A DNA stretch of 64,000 nucleotides from DATBVX01 sp963696675 (GTDB lineage Bacteria > Pseudomonadota > Gammaproteobacteria > Steroidobacterales > Steroidobacteraceae), in contig CAVOLM010000008.1 in the NCBI GenBank assembly GCA_963696675.1, positions 9,387 through 73,386 of the forward strand, read 5' to 3'. Both the position numbers and the translations under genes were made by a program. The stretch's first letter is position 1. Every line of letters begins with the position of its first letter. The notes under the pieces are model-generated. The model was not told where the DNA came from and searched no databases. It saw only the letters and a program-made list of their open reading frames with translations. Positions 25,875-33,600 of the stretch are shown piece after piece.

Positions 25875-26165
25875 TCAGTAGCGGCGCGGCCCGGAGCCGG
25901 AGCGGTTCCCGCCGCCCGAGCGCTCGCGCTCCTGAGCCTCATTGACCTTGAGAGCGCGGCCGCCGAAGTCGGTGCCGTTCAGAGCCTGCATGGCGCGCGC
26001 TGCATCCGCATTCGCCATTTCCACGAAGGCGAAGCCACGGGGACGACCGGTGTCGCGATCATTGATCAGCGCCACCGTTTCGACGGTTCCGTGTGCTGCA
26101 AACAGGGCACGCACGCTTTCGTCGGTTGCAGTGAAAGGAAGATTTCCAACGTATAGTTTGGTCAT
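25875..26165 (-). CDS. RNA-recognition-motif (RRM) RNA-binding protein
   Basis: 96 residues. RNP2 is KLYVGNLPFTATDESVRALF and RNP1 is GRPRGFAFVEMANADAARA, the single-RRM layout of bacterial Rbp proteins, followed by a Gly/Arg/Ser-rich tail (ERSGGGNRSGSGPRRY). Such proteins bind single-stranded RNA and are often cold-induced. ATG 26165 is preceded by AGAAATTTGTA, a weak ribosome site. The upstream region contains strong inverted repeats, which would put the mRNA under structural control. Confidence 0.92.
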   Translation of the reverse strand: MTKLYVGNLPFTATDESVRALFAAHGTVETVALINDRDTGRPRGFAFVEMANADAARAMQALNGTDFGGRALKVNEAQERERSGGGNRSGSGPRRY

Positions 26166-26201
26166 TACAAATTTCTCACGAGAGATGATTTTAGAAACGT
26201 T

Positions 26202-26266
26202 GGCGGGATAGCCCCGCCGCCTGGTTCGCCAAGCTTTCCGAGGGTGGCAGACTTTGCCCGGAAAGC
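26202..26266 (-). promoter_or_regulatory. Structured 5' leader of the RRM gene
   Basis: Two hairpins are visible on the transcript. One pairs GGCGGG (26202-26207) with CCCGCC (26213-26218). The other pairs GCTTTCC (26233-26239) with GGAAAGC (26260-26266) and has an inner GGCA/TGCC stem. They lie 37-100 bases before the start codon. No known riboswitch consensus was recognised. A cold- or RNA-responsive leader is the likely role. Confidence 0.4.
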
Positions 26267-26329
26267 GCGCCGCAGCGGCGTAAGGGGCCAAGGCAGACAA
26301 GCCGAAAGGTCACGAGCCGGCCGACAGAC

Positions 26330-26346
26330 TACAGTAATTCGCTGTA
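26330..26346. promoter_or_regulatory. Inverted repeat in the RRM/hypothetical divergent region
   Basis: TACAG (26330-26334) and CTGTA (26342-26346) are perfect inverted arms separated by seven bases, in the 289-bp region between two divergent genes. It could be an operator. Nothing else in the rest of this spacer was recognised apart from the leader hairpins. Confidence 0.25.
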
Positions 26347-26454
26347 TCCCGTTGAAGTTTCGCATCGGTCGCGTTGCGCCTTCCCGGCAGAACGCGCATT
26401 GTGGTTCCCGGAGCGCAACAGCGCAGCTGTTGCCGCCCGAGCGAGGAACACGAA

Positions 26455-26871
26455 ATGCACGACACGAATCTCAGCCTGGCCGATGCCTTCGGAAAGTTCG
26501 GCGCGAAGCCCGCCACCCGGATGCGAGGCCTGTCCGCCATCGCGGCCGATGGGGCCATGGTGCTCAACTGCTCGCCTCCCTACTTCGGACACCCTGCCAA
26601 GGGTGTGCTTCGGTATGAGGACAGGCTGTCCCGCGATTCGGACGACACGAAAGACGCCGGGCTTCTCAGCCAGCATCTCGCGCTTGCCCGGGATGGCGAG
26701 TTGCCGGTTCGCCTGGTTGTGAAGACACCCACGGACGCCGGAAGCAACAAGCACGGACGGAGCTTCCATGTGCGCCGGGATTTGATCGGGAGGCTCGTCA
26801 AGTTCGACGGCGATCACTTCATCGTCGATTTCACCCGAGTGCTGCCGCAAATCGTGAGCCGCCGCAAGTAA
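26455..26871 (+). CDS. Hypothetical cytosolic protein, 138 aa
   Basis: ATG 26455 follows GAGGAA at good spacing. The sequence starts MHDTNLSLADAFGKFGAKPA, has no signal or membrane segment, contains AADGAMVLNCSPPYFGHPAK and later KHGRSFHVRRDLIGRLVKFD, and ends in a basic LPQIVSRRK. No family was recognised. Composition and codon use look coding, the frame is uninterrupted and the ribosome site is good. It converges with a short basic protein gene seven bases away. Confidence 0.65.
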   Translation: MHDTNLSLADAFGKFGAKPATRMRGLSAIAADGAMVLNCSPPYFGHPAKGVLRYEDRLSRDSDDTKDAGLLSQHLALARDGELPVRLVVKTPTDAGSNKHGRSFHVRRDLIGRLVKFDGDHFIVDFTRVLPQIVSRRK

Positions 26872-26878
26872 GGCGAGA

Positions 26879-27022
26879 TCAAGGGTCCTTTTTCTCGCCT
26901 GCCGGAGCCGCCGGATCAGGCGTATTGGTGCGATTCGTCCGGCGCTGTTCTTTCGCCTGCTGGCGCGTCTTTCGGGCAAGTTCCTTCTGTCGCCTGACGT
27001 GATGGTAATTCGGCTTCGCCAC
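26879..27022 (-). CDS. Small basic conserved protein, 47 aa (GTG start)
   Basis: Starting at the GTG at 27022, with GGAG seven bases upstream, the minus strand reads MAKPNYHHVRRQKELARKTR followed by QQAKEQRRTNRTN and the tail PDPAAPAGEKKDP, stop at 26879. The MAKPNY(x)xxxRQ(K/R)ELA(R/K)K start is a pattern I recognise from a family of short, lysine/arginine-rich proteobacterial proteins of unknown function. An overlapping ATG three bases upstream opens a different, less plausible frame. Likely a nucleic-acid or ribosome-associated peptide, by charge only. Confidence 0.6.
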   Translation of the reverse strand: MAKPNYHHVRRQKELARKTRQQAKEQRRTNRTNTPDPAAPAGEKKDP

Positions 27023-27089
27023 TCATTGTCTCCAAGGGTTTAAAGAGTCTTTGACCGCGGGCAGGGACGTTGCAGGCATCGTCCCCGCT

Positions 27090-27859
27090 TCAGTCAGTCA
27101 CGCATGACTCGCCCTGCTTGCGGAACCCGTCAGTGCAACGCCACTCATTGCCAGAATAGTCGATATACGCGTTCGTTGGCACCGTCAGTGCCACGCAGGC
27201 CGAGCTTTCCTTCCTGAATCCACGTTCGCAATTCCAGTCCTTGCCCGCGAGTCCAGGTAACCGTTCACGGGCACCTCGACTGACAAACATGCATCGGCGC
27301 GCTTCATGAAGCCGCGCTCGCACTCCCAGTCATCACCGGCGCGCAGCAGGTATCCGTTTGTTGGGACTTTCACGGCGACGCAGCTATCCGCCTCGAGGCG
27401 ATAACCACGATCGCAATCCCAACCTCGACCATAGGATGAGTCCGCTGCATATGCGTTCGCCGGAATGATGACGTGCGTGCAGCTGCCATGGTTCTCGCGG
27501 TAACCACGATTGCATCGCCAACCTGGGCGGATATACGCATCGTCTGCGTATGCATTGGCAGGTATCTTGACAACGACGCACGCCCGCCCGGTTTTCAGGT
27601 AGCCGCGATCGCAGTCCCAGTCGTTACCTGAGGAATTGAGATAGGCGTGGTCTGGAACCTTGAGGGCCAGACACCCGTCTCCCTCAGGTCGAAAACCGCG
27701 CACGCATTGCCAGCCGCCATAGCGGTCGGCTTGGGCATTGCTCGGCAGTGCACTCGATGCCGTGTCGGGCACGGCCTCTGCAGACGCGCTGATCATCACG
27801 CAGGCCGTGAGAAGCAGGCACGTTATCGGGACGAAACGCCGTCCCGGCTTGGTATTCAT
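27090..27859 (-). CDS. Secreted protein of tandem W-C-GY-C repeats (one frameshift)
   Basis: ATG 27859 starts a signal peptide (FVPITCLLLTACVMISASAE). The mature chain is about seven to eight tandem units of 27-29 residues with the pattern V-P-x-N-A-Y-x(4-6)-G-x-x-W-x-C-x-R-G-[YF]-x(6)-C. Examples are NDWDCDRGYLKTGRACVVVK and RGWDCDRGYRLEADSCVAVK. An indel near 27250 moves the last two units to another frame, which ends EWRCTDGFRKQGESCVTD. The paired cysteines suggest a disulfide per repeat and an extracytoplasmic site. It begins 17 bp after the response regulator stop, on the same strand. Function unknown. Confidence 0.7.
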
Positions 27860-27875
27860 GTGCACTCCTATTGTT

Positions 27876-28244
27876 CTATCGTGAGCGTGCGTCATCCAGC
27901 ACTTCCTGCAAAGCCGCCACGGATATTGGCTTCACGAGATAGCGCTCGAATCCTGAGGCCCGCGCGTGCTCCCGACCCGGGTGCTCGCCGCTGTCCGTCA
28001 ACGCGATCAGTCGCATCTGCTGCAGCCGTGGATGCTGGTGCAGGAATAGCGCTACGTCGTACCCGCTCATGTCCGGCAATTCGATGTCCACGAAGATGAT
28101 GCCGGGGCAGAACTCGACCGCGGACTGGAGCGCGGTGACGGCGGAGTGCGCCACGCGCGTCTCGTCATGGCCTGACTCCTGGAGCATCCGTGACAGTAAC
28201 TGCGCCGACTCAGCATCGTCATCGACGATCAAGATGCGCGTCAT
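27876..28244 (-). CDS. Single-domain response regulator (CheY-like receiver)
   Basis: 123 residues from ATG 28244. The receiver signature is complete: acidic pair in RILIVDDDAESAQLLSRMLQ, phospho-acceptor Asp in GIIFVDIELPDMSGYDVALF, Thr in LIALTDSGEHPG and Lys in ERYLVKPISVAALQEVL. There is no output domain, so it acts through a partner; no histidine kinase is encoded nearby. A palindrome of the TGTACG-N4-CGTACA family lies 84 bp upstream. Confidence 0.9.
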   Translation of the reverse strand: MTRILIVDDDAESAQLLSRMLQESGHDETRVAHSAVTALQSAVEFCPGIIFVDIELPDMSGYDVALFLHQHPRLQQMRLIALTDSGEHPGREHARASGFERYLVKPISVAALQEVLDDARSR

Positions 28245-28328
28245 TTCGTCCGCCCGCGGGCTGTCGGATACTCGAATTCTCCTCACCGGCCACTCGCCTT
28301 CAGGTTACGCGTCCTCGGCGGCTTGGTC

Positions 28329-28344
28329 TGTACGCCGGCGTACA
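28329..28344 (-). promoter_or_regulatory. Operator palindrome, site A
   Basis: TGTACGCCGGCGTACA, a perfect 16-bp palindrome, 84 bp upstream of the response regulator ATG. On the gene strand it is followed by GACC and, 19 bases after CGTACAGA, by a possible -10 TAACCT (28302-28307). It is one of seven related sites in the window. Confidence 0.6.
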
Positions 28345-28350
28345 CAGGTG

Positions 28351-28385
28351 AAAAGAAGGGCCCGCACAACTTGCGCTGTGCGGGC
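28351..28385 (-). terminator. Rho-independent terminator, conserved family copy 1
   Basis: Stem GCCCGCACA (28360-28368) with TGTGCGGGC (28377-28385), loop ACTTGCGC, and a CTTCTTTT tract on the minus strand. It terminates the OmpA-like operon, whose stop is at 28410. Core sequence shared with 40780-40813 and 41979-42010. Confidence 0.85.
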
Positions 28386-28409
28386 TGGAAAGCTGTGTCC
28401 GCCGGGTGG

Positions 28410-29327
28410 TTATCTCGACGCGACCGGCGACGGCGAGTTATCGATGATGACTTCGACACGACGGTTCTGCTGCCGACCCGTTGCGGAGTCGTTGCTCGCG
28501 ACCGGCTGGCTTTCGCCCTTCCCCGCGGCGGCGAGCCGCATCGAGCCGATGCCTTGCCTCATCAAATAGGACTTCACTGAATCGGCGCGGCGCTGTGACA
28601 GGCCGAGGTTGTAGTCCTCGCTCCCCACGCTGTCCGTATAGCCCTCGATGACTGCATTTCTTTCCGGATAGTGATTGAGAAACGCGGCCAGTTTGTCGAG
28701 GCTGCTGGCTGCACCCGCATTCAGATCAGCCATTCCCGTCGTGAACAGCACATCCCCCAGAGTCAGCACCAAGCCGCGATCCGTTGGCTTGGCCTGCAGC
28801 TCGTCGATCTGCCGCTGCAACTCTTCGGTCTGTTGTGCTGCTGCAATGCGCGCCGAGTCCTGCTCTGCGCGAGCCGTCGCGGCCTGGTCCTTGGCGGTGT
28901 CCGTCTCTGCGCGAGCCGTCGCGACCTGGTTCTTGGCGGTGTCCGCCTCGCGCGTACGAGCGTCCAACCGAGCGCTGTCGCGCTGTTGAGCCAGCTTCGC
29001 ACGTTGATCTTCGGCCAGACTAACTTCGGCCCGGGCCCTGGCGGTATCGACCTTGCGATCGGCAAGGTAAGCGAGGTACGCCGCTTGCTCCTGATCGCCC
29101 TGCGACACCACCTCTGCTGCCGTTACTGCCGCCACGGCCTCACTCATTTGGACCGGCGCTCGGCTGGCCAGATTCGGGTCCGATTGCAGAACGGTGAGCT
29201 TGGCGCGTGCATCGGCAGCACCTGTCGACTTGACAGGCGCGCTCGCACAGGCGGCGAGCACCAGTGACACAGCTACCGCGACAAGCAGCTTGACGGGATG
29301 ACCCGTATTGGAGTTTGTCCTGTTCAT
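28410..29327 (-). CDS. OmpA-family lipoprotein with DUF4398-like N-terminal part
   Basis: 305 residues, uninterrupted. Lipoprotein signal VAVAVSLVLAACASAPVKST (lipobox LAAC). Residues about 40-190 form a long alanine/glutamate-rich coiled coil with a duplicated segment (TAKNQVATARAETDTAKDQA). The C-terminus is an OmpA/MotB peptidoglycan-binding domain: LTLGDVLFTTGMADLNAGAA, NAVIEGYTDSVGSEDYNLGL, SQRRADSVKSYLMRQGI, ATGRQQNRRVEVII. It tethers the outer membrane to peptidoglycan. The ATG overlaps the stop of the upstream DUF4398 gene as ATGA, so the pair is one translationally coupled unit. Confidence 0.92.
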   Translation of the reverse strand: MNRTNSNTGHPVKLLVAVAVSLVLAACASAPVKSTGAADARAKLTVLQSDPNLASRAPVQMSEAVAAVTAAEVVSQGDQEQAAYLAYLADRKVDTARARAEVSLAEDQRAKLAQQRDSARLDARTREADTAKNQVATARAETDTAKDQAATARAEQDSARIAAAQQTEELQRQIDELQAKPTDRGLVLTLGDVLFTTGMADLNAGAASSLDKLAAFLNHYPERNAVIEGYTDSVGSEDYNLGLSQRRADSVKSYLMRQGIGSMRLAAAGKGESQPVASNDSATGRQQNRRVEVIIDNSPSPVASR

Positions 29328-29723
29328 TGCGGCTCTCCTGAGTTGCGCTGCGTTTCCTCAACCAGGGCATCATTGCCACGCTGCAACTCTTTGTTGATCG
29401 CTGCGGCCTTGGCCGCTTCCGACCTGGCAGAGGCGAGTTCAGCCTCCGCGCGCGACTGTTGTCCGAGCCGCTCGGCATTGATCATTTTCTCTTCCTTGAC
29501 GGCGTCATTGGCGGACGCGAGCTTGGTGCGCGCCTCGCCCAATTCAGCTGCGTGCGTAGCGGCCGGCGTCGGCCTGCTCAGCGTTTGAAATCGCCTGCTC
29601 TGCCGCCCGCAAAGTCGCAGTCGGAGCTGGAGGTGTCGACGCGCACGCTGCAACGAGCAACAGTGCGCCGGTCAGGGTAGCCGCGACGCGCGCGCGTGGC
29701 GGCCCTCGGGATGATTCACTCAT
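29324..29723 (-). CDS. DUF4398 lipoprotein (frameshifted)
   Basis: ATG 29723 opens a lipoprotein signal (VAATLTGALLLVAACASTPP, lipobox VAAC) followed by TLRAAEQAISNAEQADAGRY, the DUF4398 signature. An indel near 29570 moves the rest to the next frame, AAELGEARTKLASANDAVKE to a stop at 29324. The protein is an alpha-helical envelope component of unknown function that regularly sits before OmpA-like lipoproteins, as here, with a four-base overlap. Site B lies 67 bp upstream. Confidence 0.82.
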
Positions 29724-29790
29724 TTGGCTTCTCCACAGGGTATTAAGGGTCCTTCGGTGCGGAATCATGCTCGTCGTCGCGTAGGACGTC

Positions 29791-29806
29791 GGTACGGCCG
29801 CGTACA
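29791..29806 (-). promoter_or_regulatory. Operator palindrome, site B
   Basis: GGTACGGCCGCGTACA, one mismatch from the perfect arms, 67 bp upstream of the DUF4398/OmpA-like operon start. On the gene strand it is followed by CGACG, close to the flank of sites E, F and G. Confidence 0.5.
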
Positions 29807-29831
29807 TAGCGTCAGTTTTCGTGATCCCGAA

Positions 29832-29847
29832 CGTACGCTGACGCACA
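29832..29847 (+). promoter_or_regulatory. Operator palindrome, site C (opposite orientation)
   Basis: CGTACGCTGACGCACA, two mismatches from the perfect arms. Its ACAGAC flank faces the plus strand, pointing to the glycine-zipper gene 87 bp downstream, while site B points the other way. The two sites are separated by 25 bp in the 211-bp divergent region. Confidence 0.4.
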
Positions 29848-29934
29848 GACATCCGCCCTGCCGCCGGGGACAATTCAAATCCGCGCAGAGATGCGCTTCC
29901 AGCGCCGCTGCTAGCGGCTCAAGGTGATTTCGTC

Positions 29935-30462
29935 ATGAACAAAAAACTCGTTGTAGGCTTCGTCGTGGGTGCGTTGGCGCTCACGGCAATCACTGCGGTG
30001 GCCGGATACCGGGTTTTCGGCGGGACGAGCTACGCGGACGTGATTGCCGTAAAGCCCCTCACGAAGACGGTGCGCGTTCCTCGAGAGGAATGCCGCGATG
30101 AACTCGTCACACGCACGAAACCGACCAAGGATCCGAATCAGATTGCCGGAACCGTGGCGGGTGCGGTGATCGGTGGCGTTCTCGGCAACCAGATCGGCGA
30201 CGGTAACGGCAAGAAGTTGGCTACGGTCGGCGGTGCCGCTGCCGGTGGCTATGCCGGCAACAAGATCCAGGAAGGCATGCAGGAACGGAACACCTACCAG
30301 GAAAGCCAGCGGACCTGCGAGACCCTCACTGACCGCCGGCAGGAACAGGCCGGATACGAAGTGACCTATCGGCTCGATGGGCGGGATCACGTCGTCAGCA
30401 TGGACCACGACCCGGGCAAGCGAATTCCCATTGAGAACGGCGCGCCCGGTGCTCTGAAATAG
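29935..30462 (+). CDS. Glycine-zipper 2TM (17-kDa antigen-like) envelope protein
   Basis: 175 residues. An N-terminal hydrophobic anchor (LVVGFVVGALALTAITAVAG) is followed by a glycine-zipper segment, IAGTVAGAVIGGVLGNQIGD and TVGGAAAGGYAGNKIQ, typical of Rick_17kDa_Anti/SlyB-like proteins. The C-terminal part has CETLTDRRQEQAGYEVTYRL and DHVVSMDHDPG, a conserved Cys-containing tail. It probably sits in the envelope and affects membrane integrity. Its own terminator follows and site C lies upstream. Confidence 0.85.
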   Translation: MNKKLVVGFVVGALALTAITAVAGYRVFGGTSYADVIAVKPLTKTVRVPREECRDELVTRTKPTKDPNQIAGTVAGAVIGGVLGNQIGDGNGKKLATVGGAAAGGYAGNKIQEGMQERNTYQESQRTCETLTDRRQEQAGYEVTYRLDGRDHVVSMDHDPGKRIPIENGAPGALK

Positions 30463-30484
30463 AACTTCTGCGTCGACCCCAGTG

Positions 30485-30526
30485 ATCGACCCCGGCGGGC
30501 ACGCCTCGCCGGGGTCGATTGCTTTT
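30485..30526 (+). terminator. Rho-independent terminator
   Basis: A 13-bp perfect stem, ATCGACCCCGGCG (30485-30497) with CGCCGGGGTCGAT (30507-30519), 9-nt loop, then TGCTTTT. It ends the glycine-zipper transcript 23 bp after the stop codon. Confidence 0.9.
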
Positions 30527-30629
30527 GGTCTTCCGGGCCGGATCGTTAGGGCATACTTGCAAACAGTCGGTCGATCCGGCGCTGTCGGAGACATCCACCG
30601 ACATCACTCCTGCGAGGGTTTCAGTTCTC

Positions 30630-33600
30630 GTGCAAGGAGCGACGCTGCTCAGATCGCGCGCACGCTCGGCTTCCGGCCGCGCGCGCGGGCGATTGTCACG
30701 CGTTTCGCCCTGGGACAACGACGAGCTGCTGCGCGAAGAGCTCTTCAGCATCGAGCGTCTCGAGCAGCATGCGGTCAGCCTCGCCGTCGCGCAGCCGGTC
30801 ACGCCGCAACCCATACGCCGTCCGCCACTCAGTGCGCGGCTGAGCGACAACGAATCCGTGCTGCTCATCGCCTATCGCACTATCGCAAGGGCGGTGAGCG
30901 AAGGGCGTGCGATTACGCCAGCCGCGGAATGGCTGCTCGATAACTATCATCTGGTTGAAGCGCAGATTCGCGAGATCCGCGAGGATCTGCCGCCGGGCTT
31001 CTATCGGCAGTTGCCCAAGCTCGCGAGCGGGCCCTTCGTGGGATACCCGCGCGTGTTCGGCATCGCCTGGGCGTTCGTTGCCCACACCGACAGCCACTTC
31101 GATCCGCACGCACTGCGTCGGTTCGTGCGCGCCTACCAAAGCGTGCAAGCGCTCACCATCGGTGAGTTGTGGGCCGTGGCGATCACGCTGCGCATCGTGC
31201 TCGTGGAGAACCTGCGCCGCGCGGCCCATCGGATCGTGAGTAGTCGCGCTGCGCGCCAGGAAGCGGACGACATCGCGGACCAGTTGCTGGGCGTGAGTGG
31301 CCACGCCGCACGGCCCGATGCTCTCATCGAGCGCTACGACGAAAGTACCTCTCTTCCAAGAGCCTTCGTCGTCCAGCTGGTGCAGCGGCTGCGCGATCAG
31401 GACCCGAAAGTCACTCCCGCGCTTACGTGGCTGGAGGAGCGGATCGCCGCGCAGGAAATGACGGCCGAGGCGATCGTGAGCGATGAGCACCAGCGGCAAG
31501 GAGGCTCAAACGTCACGGTGCGAAACATCATCACCAGCATGCGGCTGATTTCGGAGCTGGAATGGTCCGAGTTCTTTGAAAGCATCAGCCTGGTCGACGA
31601 CGTGCTGCGCGCAGGGAGCGACTTCGCGCAGATGGACTTTGCGACTCGCAATCTGTACCGCAGCGGCGATCGAGGAGCTTGGCCGAGGCGCAAAACTCAC
31701 CGAGGTGCAGATTGCACGCGCAGCGGTTGCGGCCGCGAGCGACGGCACCGCGGTGACGGACGGACAGCGCGATCCCGGCTACCACCTGATCGCCGCCGGG
31801 CGCCGTGCGTTCGAGACCGCGATCGGATATCGGGCACCGCTCTCGCGCCTGCCGATCCGATGGATCAAGAGGCGCGGTGCCGGAACGTATATCGGCGCGA
31901 TCCTGCTGTTTGCTGCCATTGTTCTCGCCCTGCCACTCCTTGCACTCGACGCCGGGCAAGTCGAGCGTCTGGAAATTCGCGTGGCTTGCACTCCTCGGTG
32001 TCATTCCGGCGCTGGACGCCGCTGTCACTCTCGTGAATCGCGCGGTCACCAGCGGGATCGGTGCAACCGTTCTTCCGGGCTTGGCGCTGCGCGAAGGTGT
32101 GCCACCGCACTCTGCGGACGCTGGTGGCCGTCCCCACGCTCTTGACGACGCCCGAGGCGATCGAAGAAGAACTCGAACGGCTCGAGATTCACCATCTGGC
32201 CTCTCCCGAGGGCGAGCTGCACTTCGCGTTGTTGTCCGACTGGGTCGATGCGGCGACCGAACATGCTGCAGCCGACGCGGTCCGTACTTCAGACGGCCAC
32301 TCGTGGAATCGCGCGGTTGAACCGAAGGTATGCGCCCGTCTCAGCCGTCAACCGCTTCTTGCTTCTGCACCGTCGGCGCCTCTGGAGCGACGTGCAACAA
32401 GCATTGGATCGGATGGGAACGTAAGCGCGGCAAGCTCCATGAGCTCAACCGGCTGCTTCGCGGCGCGACCGATACGACCTTCATCGACATCGACAGTCAG
32501 GCGCCGCGAGTTCCGCTCGATGTCCGCTACGTGATTACGCTCGACGCCGATACACGGCTGCCGCGCGAAAGCCTGCGCCGGCTGATCGGCAAGCTGTCCC
32601 ACCCGCTCAATACAGCCTCGCTTCGATCAAGGAACCGGACGCGTCGTCGAAGGCTATGCCGTACTGCAGCCTCGGGTCACGCCGTCGCTGCCCATGGGGC
32701 GGGAGGGATCGCTCTATCAACGTATCGTGTCGAGCGCACCAGGTATCGACCCCTATGCGTCCGTCGTGTCGGACGTGTACCAGGATCTGTTCGGCGAAGG
32801 CTCCTATGCGGGCAAGGGAATCTACGACGTCGACGCGTTTGAGGCGGCGTTGGCCCACCGCGCTCGCGGAGGGCACTCTCCTCAGCCATGACCTGTTCGA
32901 AGGAATCTTCGCGCGCGCCGGGGTTGTATCCGATATTGAAGTCATCGAAGAGTTTCCCGGCGCGCTACGACGTCGCTGCCGCGCGCCAGCATCGCTGGGC
33001 ACGTGGCGACTGGCAGTTGCTGCCATGGATTCTGGGTCGGCGCGATGCAACCGATGACGATCGACGCCACACCGCTCTTCCGCTGCTCGGTCGCTGGAAG
33101 ATGCTCGACAATCTGCGCCGCACGCTGTCCCCGCCGGCAAGCTTCGTCGCGCTGGTGTTGGGCTGGACACTACCGTTACACGCCGCCCTGTGGACCGCCT
33201 TTATCCTGGCGACGATCGCCTTGCCGGCGCTGCTCCCGGTTGTCGCAGCAATCGTGCCGGCACGTGCCGGCGTCACCGCGCGCAGCCACCTGCGCGCACT
33301 TGGCAGGGACTTGTTGTTGGCCGTGGATCGCGTCGTCTTGCAGATCGTTTTTCTGCCGCATCAGGCGTGGTTGATGATCGACGCGATCAGTCGGACCCTG
33401 TACCGGTTGATCGTGAGCCACCGCAATCTCCTTCAGTGGGTCACCGCGGCACAGGCATCGCTCACAGCCACACCAGGCCTCATCGGCATCTATCGCAAGA
33501 TGATCGGTGGCGTTGCCGCTACGCTCGTTGCCGCGCTCATTGTCTACTTCTTCGGGCGCGAAGCCTGGTGGATTGCGACGCCGTTCCTGATGCTGTGGAT

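Noticed and set aside
27859..27895. Extended start (MTHAHD...) for the repeat protein
   Set aside because: It overlaps the response regulator end; ATG 27859 directly before the signal peptide is more likely.
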